Below are positions 13,501 to 23,733 of a stretch of DNA of 64,000 bases, one piece after another. Below the pieces are notes generated by a model, which worked only from the letters and a program-made list of their open reading frames with translations, did no database searches and had not been told where the DNA came from. The translations under genes were made by a program, and so were the position numbers. The stretch comes from Himantopus leucocephalus (lineage: Eukaryota > Chordata > Aves > Charadriiformes > Recurvirostridae). The stretch covers positions 59,982,732 through 60,046,731 of the forward strand of contig RSEF01000003.1 in assembly GCA_003993805.1 (NCBI GenBank), in the 5' to 3' direction. Every line of letters starts with the position of its first letter. The stretch's first letter is position 1.

Positions 13501-16500
13501 CGCCATCGAGTGGGTACTCCAGCCAGTCCAATACACCCACTGCGCTTACTCCAGTGCCTGTATTTTTAAAATCTGCATCATCAGGAAATGGGAAATCCAA
13601 GCTGAAGCCTAAAGTGCCTGAAAGGAAATCCTCTCTTCTTTCTTCAGTCTCCATGTCTTCATCCTCCACTTCTCTTTCTTCAAATACATCTACTGAAGGG
13701 AGTGTCAGTGTGAAGAAATTGGACCCCACCCTGAGCTCTCCTCTGGATTCTGGTGCACCTCCTCCACCACATCCTCTTCCAACACCTCCTCCGCCTTGCC
13801 CTGAACTTTCTCCTCCCCCTCCCCCTCCTCCTCCTCCAGCAGAAGTCATGGATCTGTCACCATTGCCAGCCTCTCCCACATTCCCCCCTCCTCCACCAGA
13901 AGCTGATGTAAATTCTTGCTTTGTCCAGACTGTCCCGTGGTTTCCACAAGAAGCCTCCATCAGTTCATTCTCTTCCCCTGTTACTCCTCCTTCTACTTTC
14001 CCATTAGCTGTCCCGCCACCAGCACCACCTCTTGATCCCAAACTAACAAAAGGTGCAACAATATACCCACAGTATTCTTTTAAGAAACGTAACCAGGAAG
14101 ATTCTTGCTACAGTCCAGTGAAACAGCCACTGAACAAGCAAGACGCATCGAGACCTGTGATGCCCCTAGTAACTACCAAAGCATTGCAAATGGTGCAGCT
14201 GAGGTCTGTGAAAAAAGCGACAGAAGGTGAACCATCACCTGAATCTGCTTCTGAAACCATCTCTCAGGAAAAGGGTACTGTAAACTCATCATCGCAGTCT
14301 TCCCTAAAGCCATCTCTCTCACTAAGACTCAGTAACAGCTTAGGTGAAGAGGAAATGAAAACTCAAGGTACTTCATTTAAAAACTCAGTTCAAACACTGG
14401 CTCGGGGTTCTCCTCTCATTCTCTCTGATAATGTACCTGTGCTTGACAGTGATCAAAAGCCTGCAAGTGCAGTAGGTCTAATCAAGTCTTTTGAAGCTGA
14501 TTCTCTGGGAGCAGCTACTGAAGACACACCTGAGTCTTCAGTGCAGAGCGAAGACCTCCATTCTGGCATGTCACTTCAGGGGTCACCAGCATCCCCCGAC
14601 AAGACTCAGGTTGTATTGCCAAGCAAGAAACCACCTCCTATTTCAAAGAAACCCAAACTGTTCCTCGTTGTACCACCTCCACAATTAGATCTTACAGTAG
14701 AGAAAATAGCTGAAGTGAGTGATACTGTCAGAAGCACATCAAGCCCAACTAAGAGAGACGCTGTGCTTGCACAGTGCGAGGAGGCGAGAAACTGTCTTAC
14801 AGATGGACTCAGTTCTAGCGAGATGGACTCTGGCAGCCTGGTTCCTGAGGGAGGAGCTGCCGGATTCACCTTCTCTGAGACAGTGGGAGCTAATGCCTTT
14901 GTGGTACAGCCTGCTGCATCACCAGTTCAAGAAGAACCCAGGCAGGAGGAGCAGTCCGCTTTTGATGAAGGAAGCAGTTCAAGCAGCAGCCAAGACAGCG
15001 GCAGTAACGCTGACGGGCAGCTATCTCAAGAGAACGAAAGTGGTGAGTCTCTTTTCTCTAACCCTTCCTCAGATGCAGCCGTAGCTATTTTAAAGAAGCT
15101 GGGGAGTGAGAATAGCAATCCTCGCATTCAGGTGGGCTTCTGTAGAGAAATAGCCTCTTGCGAGAGTTAAAACTAAAAGCCTAAAGAAAGTTGGAGGAAT
15201 CAGATTGACATTTAATGAGATTTCTTACAATTCCTTTCTGACTTCTCCTTATTGCAAACATGGAAATAAAATGATGGTTTATTTGACTGTGCTAGGATTA
15301 AAACATGCTATGAAAACATGGTTAGCCTTCTTAATTTTGATTTTGCGTTTTAGTGGAAACTATACAATTAAATTAAATTAAACTAAACAATATAAATTTT
15401 CTTTCAGTATTGTTCTCCGCCTGTGTGTGTGAGCAAGCCTAGGCATTTCATGCACTGCAGTTTCCTAAGCACGCGTTGTTCTGAAATCACAATAATGACA
15501 ACGGTGCACTCACTCAATCTCTCAGATGCTTTGCCTTAGAGGCAGCGAGGGCTGGATTCAGAATCATATGCCTGTTGGGTTCCCACGACAGACTGACAGT
15601 ATTGTTCATTCTCTCTGCATAGTGGAGGTGTTTGAATCGGATACAGCAAATAGTGCATTCCTGCCGAGCAATAGTTATGGGGAAGAAACGGATGGAGTGG
15701 CAACACCAGCAAGACCAAGGACTACTGAGGATCTTTTTGCAGCCATTCACAGGTACTGCAGAAATTGCCCTTCGCGTACTGTCAGGTCCGGTAGTTCTCT
15801 CAAAAAGTAGTGTAACATTATTTTACTAAAACGTTGTTTTAGTCATTGTTTTAACAGAAAGCACACATTTGTCAACTTTCTACTAAGGCTATATATGAAA
15901 AAGATAAGGAAAAGAACTTGCGTTTTGTTGTTTTGCAAATATACGTAATCCATTCTGAACTAAAAGCTACCAGATTAAGTCAATGTATATTTTATTATAA
16001 ATATCCTGCCCCTTAAAATATCAAGTTACGTCTAGTATTTATTGTACTGTTCTCAATCTGCCATATTAACTCTACTGTTGCTTTTTCTGTGTATCTTTTT
16101 GTTTTCATTCTCGTTCTTCTCCATCTCTTTTTACTCTCTTCGCTGCTTATATGGTGCAGTTTGGGACAGAGGCTCAACGCTAATGCTTCATGGCAAGCGT
16201 GGCTGAAACTGGCAAGTAACGCAACATGTCAGTCATATGGCAAAACATATGGCAAACGCTGGATTATAGTTTGCCATAATCCAGCCTGAGGTCGGGTGTT
16301 TTGTGTCAAACTGGTTCATGAATGAAATGTGCAATACTGGCTCTATTATTAATGACATTATTCATTTCCCTTAAAAACAAAATCATCCGGAATAGGCAAC
16401 TAGATTTTTGTGCTGTTCCCGTTAGGTTCTCAGAAAAAGAGGAAAAAAAAAGCTTAAAACCACAAAATGAAACGTGTGCACCATTTAAACAGTACACACA

Positions 16501-16786
16501 GAAGACCATTGCCACTCTCTGAACTACTGAGCTGCCTTTTAGACTAGAATCGATGTAGCAGTAGTGCCATCTTGTGGCTTTGTCTTTTACTTCAAAAATT
16601 AGAGTGGCCATCTCTTTTAACTGGTCACAGAAAGTGCTTGGCAGCACCCAAATAGGTTTATCTAGGCATGTAGTCAGCTTGCGCATCTGTGCGTGAGTTC
16701 TGCATCAGGACTACTGAGGGACGGGAAGAGCCTGTTACAAGAACGTGGCTGGGAGCTGGGAGACTGCAGCACTTGGGATGCAAATG

Positions 16787-16819
<33 letters not shown>

Positions 16820-19800
16820 TNAAACTATTATGTTTCAGATGTTACAAAAATTACATATATATGATACTGACTTTTTATAACTTACCCCTTAGGACTTGGT
16901 CTGTAGGAGCTGTTCTAAAAATGGTCTGTTGCGTTCATGTTGCATGACGCTCACTAGGACTGCGACAAATCTGTTTTTAGAATGAAATATTCTGGCCGGT
17001 AGCCTTTCTCCGTTATGTATGCAGATGGAGAGTGGCTCTCTGTGTGTATGCACATACATGTAATTCATGAGTTTATGGGGAAATGGACAATGGAATTGGA
17101 TGTGACATAGTTAAATCTGCTTGACACATTTGTTATTAAGACCTTGCTTTTGCTGGCTTTAGACTTGAACCACAATCTTCCTTGGTTGTTAATTAATAAA
17201 AAATATTTTGGTTTCCCCCCCACTATTTCTAAAAGGTATTATTTCAGTGATTGGCACTCTTGAATATGTGCTTTGGAGGAAGACAAGAAATTTAGTGGTA
17301 TGTGCGTTAAGGGCAACGCACCAACGCAAGGGAAGAACAATCTAAGTTTAAGTCACAGTTTTGTTTTAATATATACCCTATCTCTGTCTGAAAAGCCACC
17401 AAAACCAAAATGAGTTCTTAATTTTAAGTTTCTGCCATAATTCACATGTGCTGAGAAAAGCTGGTTAGATGCTGACAGCAAACTGACCGCTCTGCACTAC
17501 ATTCACAGTCTTACTGAATTACTTCAAGCCAGGATAACTAAGTCTTTCCCTGCAGATCTTAGCAATTGAACTTTGCTTTCTGTTTATGTGGAATTTCATT
17601 TGGTTTTTGGCAGCAGTACAACCTCAGCATTGCAGTGTTTAAAGATACCCGTAGGCAGCCAAAACCCTAATGAAGGGAAATCTTTTCCCTGTAACTAAAG
17701 CACACACATGTTCACATACAGACTTGCAGAGCATCCAAGCACCAAATTCACTTGCTGCCTATGGTGCTGACACACAGTTAAATCTAGACAAGGTTTTTAG
17801 GTTTGGCACTGCTGAAGTCGTCATTTTATCCCTATGCCATCTTCTGGTGTCCATTCATCCTCAGGCTAAATGGATGTTGGTATTACATTCTTCTTCCAGA
17901 AAGGCAGGTGGAGGCAGCAGCAGCTGAAACTGACAGCTGTTAGAGCTGCCTGTGGGGGGTATCGTAAGTGATATACACATAAACTTCACCACTTAAGAGA
18001 GACAGGATTGCTCCAAAGTCTTACGGCAATGTCTGTTGCTGCCACCTACTCAGCTGATGGATCCTGCTACTTTGCTTTCTGTTGGTTTTTTTTTTGTTAT
18101 TATTATCAGTAGGCTGCAACGCATAAAGACGTTCGAGCTTGCCTTGGCAAAATCTCAAGGCCTTAAAGAAAGTGCAGCTAAAGATGACGCTAAGTAGAAG
18201 CCTGTTTTACAAGGGGAAGGGTCTGTATTGAACACATGCTTGATAAAAATTAATATGGAATTATAGCATGATAATGTTGTATTTGTAACAAGTCTGCTGA
18301 CTTGTTTGAAACTTTTGCCAAAATAACATATGTAAAATTACCCTTTATACAATCTTTTTTAATTAATTCTTGCTTACCCTGCAAAGAAGCAAACCAACTT
18401 TGCTACAGATACCAGGCATGTAATACATCCCTTTCTTTAAGATTTCTAATAATGTGAAAATGGGGCAATAGAATTCCAGTTTCCACTTATTCCCAGTTCC
18501 ATGATTGTTTCTTAATTTTGTTTTTGTTATACCTGCACTTCACATTTAAATTAAAAAACACTGCCCTTTCATTTGGAAAGATAACTTTCATGTCAGGAAG
18601 TTGGTCTCTCCTTCATTTAGTTCAAGAGTTGCAATGACAGAGAGCCCCAACAGAACTTAGAATTTTGTCTGCGCATCTTAATAGAAGCTGGAAAACTCAG
18701 TTTTCACTACTCATTTAATGTTTGGGGTTTTGGGGGGGATTTTTTTTTTTAAGTCATTTAGTCCAGAATGGTTACATGTGTCTCACGTTGCTTCATCTTA
18801 ACTTCAGCAGCAGTGCATTGCAATATCCTTTACTAAAGGCAGGTGCACTAAACTACACTTCTAATTCTCCAGAGAGCATCAAATGAAATAGTAAAACAAA
18901 ACAAAACCAACATACTCTAGATGACATTTTTAATCAAATTCCCAAACTAAAGATTATTGAATATAATCTTTATAATGCATTAGTCTTAGCACATGAATAC
19001 TGACTTCAGAAAACCTGATTCCCTAAATTTGCTAAAGTGTTTTGGACTGAAATATTGCCGGTTTTAGTGGTTTCATTGTTCCAGATTTGCAGAAAAAGAA
19101 CAATCAACTTCGCTTATACCTCCAATACCTGCATTGATGCCTATACAGTTTTAGTGGTGTTCTTACGTACGCTTTAGATTTAGATTACTTCTCCCTTATC
19201 CCTCTCTCTGCTTTAGCTTAATTCATTGTCATCCTTCTAAGCTGAATTTAATTAGGGGAGGTAAAAAGTTTCATTTTTTGTTTGGTCCTCTTTTTTTCTT
19301 GTTTTTCAAACTCAGATCCAAAAGGAAAGTCCTTGGCCGTAAAGACTCTGAAGACGACCGTACCCGGAACCATTCTCCATCGCCCCCCGTAACTCCTACT
19401 GGTGCTTCCCCAACCTTAGCTACCCTCAAACAAGCCGGATCGATTCAGAGAAGCGTTCGCAAGAGCAGCACCAGCAACGACAACTTCAAAGCCCTGCTGC
19501 TGAAGAAAGGGAGCCGCTGCGACACCAGTTCCCGCATGTCCGCGGCAGAGATGTTGAAGAACACGGACCCACGGTTCCACCGGACAAAGACGGATGCCTC
19601 CCCTGACCTTTCCGACAGCCCTGCCAGCTGCTCACCCAGCAAGAGCAAACGGGCCCAAGAGGAGTGGGCCAAGAGCGAGGGCCTGATGCCAAGGAGCATG
19701 TCCTTCTCTGGCACTAGGTACGGACGGTCACGAACGCCCCCCTCTGCTGCCAGCAGCAAGTACAATGTCCGCAACCGCATCCAGAGCAGCCCCATGACTG

Positions 19801-21625
19801 TCATCAGTGAAGGAGATGGGGAAGTAGTGGAACAGTCAGAGGGCAGGGTCCGAAGGACTTCGGAGGAGCAGCAAGGGAGGCAGCTTGATATGTTTAACAG
19901 TGATGAAATGGACATGAATGACTTTCCATACGCTGAGGAGGCAGGCTGCAAGGAGACCTTGGATCCAACCCATCTAGACTTAATGACTCAACCAGGTACT
20001 TCAAGGAAGTATCTAAGCCCTTCAGCTGAAGAAAGTTAAAAGCCGGTGACAAAAGGCATTGGATATTAGTCTAGAAAATGGCAGAGGACTAGATTCCAGA
20101 AGAAAGCCCAGACCAGGACAAGTTCACTTTGCTGAGCATTTATTCCATGAACTGCATGTGTGTGTTTTAAATGCTGAAGCAATGATAGTTCTGCATGGTT
20201 GGGTTGGGGTGGGGAGGACTTGCTTTGAATGAGTGGTCTGTGGCTTAAAGAAAGTTAACAGTTGAATTTTTTGTGTAAAGCCTTAGAAGTCCTCTTGGGG
20301 GAGGGGGGAGTTTTCTCAGAGCCTGTAGGGGTGTGAAGTTTTTCTTTTTCTTGAGACTGCAGTCGTACAAGCAAAATTTAGGAATAAGCCTAAAAAAGAG
20401 GAATGGGAAGGCTCCTATGGTACAAGCCGGACATTCGCTTCAAAAGCATTGCAGTAGTGCAGCATAGTGCGTTCATTAAGCAGAGAGAGGCACAATGAGG
20501 CGCATTCACCTATGAGAAGGTAGAAGGGTTGGTGCTGGGGTTACGTGGCTTATTACTGGTGTGTGCCCCAGAGTTCGATGAAGCGTGTCCTGCTGAAGCA
20601 ATTAGGTCACCAGGTTATGAATTGCTCCAGGGTACTTTCTTTTTTTTTTTTTTTTTTTTGGNTTTTTTTTTTCCTGAGGGAAAATGAAGAACGTAGTTAA
20701 CGTGGAAAAGGGAGCCGAGTTTTATACCACACTACTAGCTGCTATGCAGCCCCATGCGTACGCTTGGTGAAACACTTGTTTCCAAGTGAACTGCTTCCTT
20801 GACTAGAGTATTCCCTTAGAGAACTGGAACAACTGGATGTGTGCGGAGGATGCGAGCAGACAACAGAAAAGTGGGAGAGAAATTTAAGCAGTGTACTGCC
20901 AGAGTTTGGAAGGTTACGTTTCTGAATTAGAAAGCGAAATTTGACTTTGAGAACTTGCACTACAGAGCTGTAGGTGGAGCCTGTCTTTCAAAATTGAAAC
21001 TTGGGAGTTGTGTTTTGCCAGAAGTCTTTCTTCCATGTGTCAAAATGGGAAGATTATTACTTTTCATCACTTGAAATACGGATACTTGCTAACTTTTGGT
21101 TACCAAAGAATAAGTTACAGTTACTTTCCTTTTTGATTTGCCTGCAGTATTTCTCTTCTTTTTTAACCTTAATAATTTAGTGAGGTTCGTTTTTATTGTA
21201 TATTTCACAGATAATAAATACATTTAACGGTTTTCCAATTGTAAAGAAGACCATTAATTAAAACTGAAATATTGGCTGGAGTTTTTGGTTCTTAGTAGGA
21301 ATGAAGCTTTTAATTTTTAAGAATTTTGCATCATTTGATGGCGTGCGCAGTTTTTGTATTGTTTGTAAATATTGAAAGTTGTTAAAATATCTTTTGATCT
21401 CCCTACCTTAGAATTTATACATTTTTAGATTGCTTTTAAGAAGAAAAAGCACTCTTTGTAGATTATTTATTTTAGAGAAATATGCTTGTAATCTCTTTCT
21501 TCAATCCTTTACTTGTTAGTAATGTAAATTTCAGGGGCCTTTGTTTAACTCTTCCCTTCACAAGAGGGGAATAGTGATGAAAATGCTGTGACTTTGCTTC
21601 AATAAAGAAAAAGGCTGCCAGTTGC
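1441..21625 (+). CDS. NHSL1: NHSL1 gene span, 3' portion: four coding exons plus 3'UTR
   Basis: This entry gives the gene extent; individual exons follow. The joined frame reads about 1,470 residues and ends in ...AEES before the stop at 20037-20039, with high identity to remembered human NHSL1 from end to end. Family knowledge: NHS-family proteins are large, mostly disordered, proline-rich adaptors that bind the Abi subunit of the Scar/WAVE complex at lamellipodia; NHSL1 restrains WAVE activity and cell migration. Seen here: a basic segment, long Ser-rich stretches, an Abi-SH3-type proline motif, a polyproline block and the conserved C-terminal SKRKVLGRKDS domain. All splice phases agree (AG|GG in, G|CA, G|TG, AG|A). 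The N-terminal exons are outside the window. The gene converges with ARFGEF3, as in mammals. Confidence 0.93.
2867..2881 (-). repeat. CR1 LINE 3'-tail remnant
   Basis: The sequence TCATAGAATCATAGA is the reverse complement of the octamer-like tail (ATTCTATG)n typical of avian CR1 elements. It runs straight into a single N at 2882. The body of the element is not recognisable beyond the N. Confidence 0.5.
4246..4340 (+). repeat. Ancient MIR/CORE-SINE-like fragment
   Basis: The run begins CTTATAGATGGGGAAAC and continues through a GTGAGTTAGCTGAAGTCACC-like segment to GGCAAAGCTGGGAATAAA. This is the order of the well-known MIR core (ATAGATGGGGAAACTGAGGC ... AAGGTCAC ... GGCAGAGCTGGGATT). Divergence is high, as expected for an amniote-age SINE lying in an intron. 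The identification rests on remembered consensus only. Confidence 0.6.
8949..9336. repeat. Threefold local duplication separated by single Ns (probable assembly seam)
   Basis: The phrase GCATCTATTCTAGTAACAAA is followed each time by CACATGGTTAGCACTGATGC. It starts before the N at 9008, directly after it, and again after the N at 9181. Copies two and three then share a GC-rich stretch up to GGATGGGGCAG with small indels. The copies differ by a few bases, as two haplotypes would. It lies inside the NHSL1 intron and does not affect coding. Confidence 0.75.
11614..15042 (+). CDS. NHSL1: NHSL1 giant coding exon (1,142 codons)
   Basis: The 3,429-nt exon lies between a tandem acceptor (CAGCAG at 11611-11616) and donor GTGAGT (15043). 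It reads AVGTGQSDF... to ...QENES. Seen in order: SETKDTSCQTEEVKVVPPS and SMRRIRAQKGQGIAAQM, both strongly NHS-family; long Ser/Thr-rich disordered stretches; KKAKKPPLPPSRTDSLRR (about 12955-13008), the class of PxxP site used for the Abi SH3 domain; SPEKSHRVTSPSSGYSSQSN and TPTALTPVPVFLK; a polyproline block at 13755-13839 (SH3/EVH1/profilin-type ligand) with a second proline cluster to 14035; then SKKPPPISKKPKLFLVVPPP (14620-14679). The length matches the unusually large exon of mammalian NHSL1. No frameshift or internal stop. A glycine-rich antisense frame over the proline block is only its shadow. Confidence 0.96.
15043..15622 (+). other. NHSL1: NHSL1 intron, 580 bp
   Basis: The intron runs from GTGAGT to CTCTGCATAG. 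The reading frame of the large exon stays open 42 codons past the donor, to a stop at 15168-15170. Nothing else is seen. Confidence 0.85.
15623..15752 (+). CDS. NHSL1: NHSL1 coding exon with RPRTTEDLFAAIHR motif
   Basis: The 130-nt exon lies between acceptor ...TGCATAG (15621-15622) and donor GTACTG (15753). It encodes VFESDTANSAFLPSNSYG and ends ARPRTTEDLFAAIHR. The TTEDLFAAIHR motif precedes the SKRKVLGR segment of the next exon and is diagnostic of NHS-family proteins. Phases fit: G|TG in, AG|A out. A + strand frame runs on 19 codons past the donor and is intron. Confidence 0.94.
16258..16285. repeat. Perfect 10-bp inverted repeat (hairpin)
   Basis: GCTGGATTAT and ATAATCCAGC flank an 8-nt spacer AGTTTGCC. 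Just upstream, CATATGGCAAA-type words repeat (16235-16257). No function can be assigned. It may be chance or the remains of a small inverted-repeat element. Confidence 0.6.
18113..18197 (+). CDS. Candidate alternative last exon of NHSL1 (28 codons)
   Basis: A long pyrimidine tract (TTTCTGTTGG then ten Ts) ends in tandem acceptors CAG (18109) and TAG (18112). Entering at 18113 in the phase left by the 15623-15752 exon gives AIHR followed by LQRIKTFELALAKSQGLK and a short acidic/Lys end, then a stop at 18195-18197. The composition is coding-like and no donor lies before the stop. It would replace the conserved SKRKVLGR C-terminal domain with a short tail. A weak ATTAAA signal lies at 18550. I do not recognise this peptide; conservation in other birds would decide. 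Confidence 0.35.
19316..20039 (+). CDS. NHSL1: NHSL1 last coding exon and stop
   Basis: The acceptor is TTTCAAACTCAG (19315). The frame begins RSKRKVLGRKDSEDDRTRNH and holds SPSPPVTPTGASPTLATLKQ, SFSGTRYGRSRTPPSAASSK and NRIQSSPMTVISEGDGE, all close to human NHSL1, ending AEES before TAA. These segments form the conserved C-terminal phospho-Ser/Pro region of the family. The middle-to-end part (ESEQ-rich, DMFNSDEMDMNDFPYAEEAG) is less conserved. The open frame upstream of 19316 is intronic. Confidence 0.95.
20040..21625 (+). other. NHSL1: NHSL1 3'UTR
   Basis: The interval from the stop to the polyadenylation site is AT-rich and contains many ATTTA/TTTTAAT words and a poly(T)/N stretch at 20638-20672. 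The cleavage site is inferred about 15-20 nt after AATAAA at 21601. No open frame of interest is present. Confidence 0.75.
21601..21606 (+). terminator. NHSL1: NHSL1 polyadenylation signal AATAAA
   Basis: A canonical AATAAA is followed within about 30-40 nt by a U/GU-rich stretch (ATATTGTCTTTTGAGTTG). It is the first convincing signal after the stop codon. Confidence 0.7.
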
Positions 21626-22452
21626 CATATTGTCTTTTGAGTTGACTAAAATCTCCTTCAAAAGATGTGTCCCGCAGCGTATGGCAACCCACTGAATGAC
21701 ATAAACCATGCATCCAGCTACTAATCTCCACTTTTCATTGCAAAATTTACTAACTCACTTTAGAGACAGCTAAAGCGTACTTACATGTCCATCCCATTTT
21801 GGCATCTCAATGCTGAGACTAAAAAATTTGAAATAATCCTAAGCTTTTTCCACTATCATTTGGGAGTGTTTCTACTACTTCTCTCTTAACTTGCAACCTG
21901 TCCCAGAAAACTAAAATTCTTGGAGAACCAGATTATAAGCAGAGTGAGAGAGAAGTGAAATGAAGTGGATAAGGTGAATCCTGCTGCGCTCACTGGAACA
22001 AGGGTGGGATTAACTGGTGCACAGAAAACTTTCTACCATTTTTGCATGCTAAATATATTTAAAGAAACATAGGTTTTCATTGAATTAAAAAAACCCAAAT
22101 TGGATAGATCGTGGATAGGTGCTTTGGTGTTTCTCCCAGAGCTGATCACATGAAACACAGAGCGCTGCCTCCTTTTCACAGCAGGTACCTTTCCCTTTCA
22201 AAGCTGCACATAAATGCTAACTAGTCCTCATACCACCATCCCGACAGGAGAATACTCAGGCTTTGGTTTATTGTTTACAAATGGGGAAATCATCTAAGTG
22301 AAAAATTGCAGCGTTGGAGAAAATTATAGTTCTGCTGTCTGCGACTTCTGCAGTAGTTGGCAGCGTTTTGCATGAAGTGCCGGTAGGCGGGAGCCCAGCC
22401 AGCTTGTTTCCCTGATGCTGGCCCGCTGATGCTGCCAGTTGTTCTTAGAGGC

Positions 22453-22605
22453 TATAAAGGGAGCTCTTTGGGAAGTCCCAGCTTATACGCGCACCATCTT
22501 GTCAATGCAGGGAGACGAGATCAAACTTAAGGGTAGCGTGGGCTGATTATCTTCTCTCGCCACAGGTAGCCTTGGTGCTCATCTAAAACCCCCATCTGGT
22601 GTAAG
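22453..22605 (+). promoter_or_regulatory. TATA-type promoter-like segment with possible first exon
   Basis: GGCTATAAAGGGAG (TATAAA at 22453) is followed about 30 nt later by a possible start near 22483. A GC-richer stretch then ends in GTAAG|GTGAGTTTGG (donor at 22606), with another donor-like CAG|GTAGCC at 22566. Together this looks like a core promoter plus first exon of a non-coding transcript. No TSS data are available, so the call is inference. Confidence 0.3.
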
Positions 22606-23455
22606 GTGAGTTTGGGTTGAGGCTCAGGTTTTGGCTAGTGTGCAGAAGGCAGTGTTTGTGTAGCCCTTACTGCTGTTGCTACACGACTATATTTTACAGA
22701 GGGTAAGATGTAGTGAAATACATTAAACGTGCTGAAATGTGTTTAATAGTGCTTATAATGAAATTTATTTAGGCAACTGATGGAACGGCCTTACAGAGAT
22801 GCCACCATGTCATCTTCCCGTTCCCATCATCTTCTGTAGCAGCATGCAGAATTGGTTAATAGCTCAGTTTTCTCAGCTATACAGTCCATGGCCCAAGTTT
22901 CCACTACAAAACCTTACGACCATGACAGCTTTAGGCTGTGGTTTTTTTTGTACTGGCAACAACTTTGGTGTGTATGTAATTATGCTAAGGATAACACGCT
23001 TAATTTTCTGTCACACACCCAACTTCAAAGTTACTTTCTCCCATTATAAGCTTCCTCCCTAGAGAGGTTTTGCAATTGTGGCTTTATTGGTCAACAAGCA
23101 TAGATGAAGTTTAGCAAACCTTTGCTGAAGACATCCAGAGCAGTAGGAGAGGTGGAAAAATACACAAACTTTGGCCATGCTAAAGAGAAAAAGGAGGCTG
23201 TTGTCATCCTCATGCTTAATGAATCATGCTATTACAGGGCTTGTTCAGAGTTTACAGTTGGTTTACAGTTTGCCTTTAAAACAAGAATCCTTATTGAAGC
23301 TAGATGTGAGAATTAGTTCTGGTTTTCCTTTTATTGGGAATGGTTTTCAGCTTCAACCTTTTCCTGAAGTTTGCTCTGTAATAACTCATTCTATGCTTCC
23401 TTTCTTTATGTTCAAAGTTCCTACTGCTGTCAGGTGTAGGCAGCCCCAATCCCCC

Positions 23456-23733
23456 TGTCCTGGTTTTGGCTGGAAGAGAGTCAATTTCCTTCCTAGTAGC
23501 TAATATAGTGCTGTGCTTTGGAGTTAATATGAGATTAATGTTGGTAAGACACTGGTGTTTTAGTTGTTGTTAAGTAGTGCTTATACTAAATCAAGGACTT
23601 TTCAGCTTCCCATGCTCTGCCAGCCAGGAGGTGCGCAATAAGCTGGGAGAGAGGGCAGCTGGGACAGCCAAAACACAGCTCTATGGCAGCTGCTAGAAAG
23701 GAAATTAACTCTGCCCGAGCCAAAACCTGGACA
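23456..23733. mobile_element. Avian solo LTR-like element with long inverted termini
   Basis: The element starts TGTCCTGGTTTTGGCTGG and ends GAGCCAAAACCTGGACA, so its roughly 36-bp ends are imperfect inverted repeats with TG...CA borders. The interior carries GTTGTTAAGTAGTGCTTATA and TTTTCAGCTTCCCATGCTCT, which I recognise as a very common avian LTR family (ERV-L type, name uncertain). Flanking CCCC on both sides could be the target duplication but is low complexity. It carries no coding sequence. Confidence 0.7.

Larger units (their letters stand above)
15753..19315 (+). other. NHSL1: NHSL1 intron, 3.6 kb
   Basis: The intron contains a 10-bp-stem hairpin at 16258-16285, a poly(T) tract with an N at 16821, and a candidate alternative terminal exon at 18113-18197. 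The rest is AT-rich with no recognisable gene. Confidence 0.75.

Noticed and set aside
13391..14041. 216-codon glycine-rich antisense frame
   Set aside because: It is the mirror of the NHSL1 polyproline/Ser block (CCT and TCC repeats read backwards as Gly codons). No start context or similarity supports it.
19445..19951. 168-codon antisense frame over the last NHSL1 exon
   Set aside because: Shadow of a well-supported coding exon. Low-complexity Leu/Ser composition without similarity.
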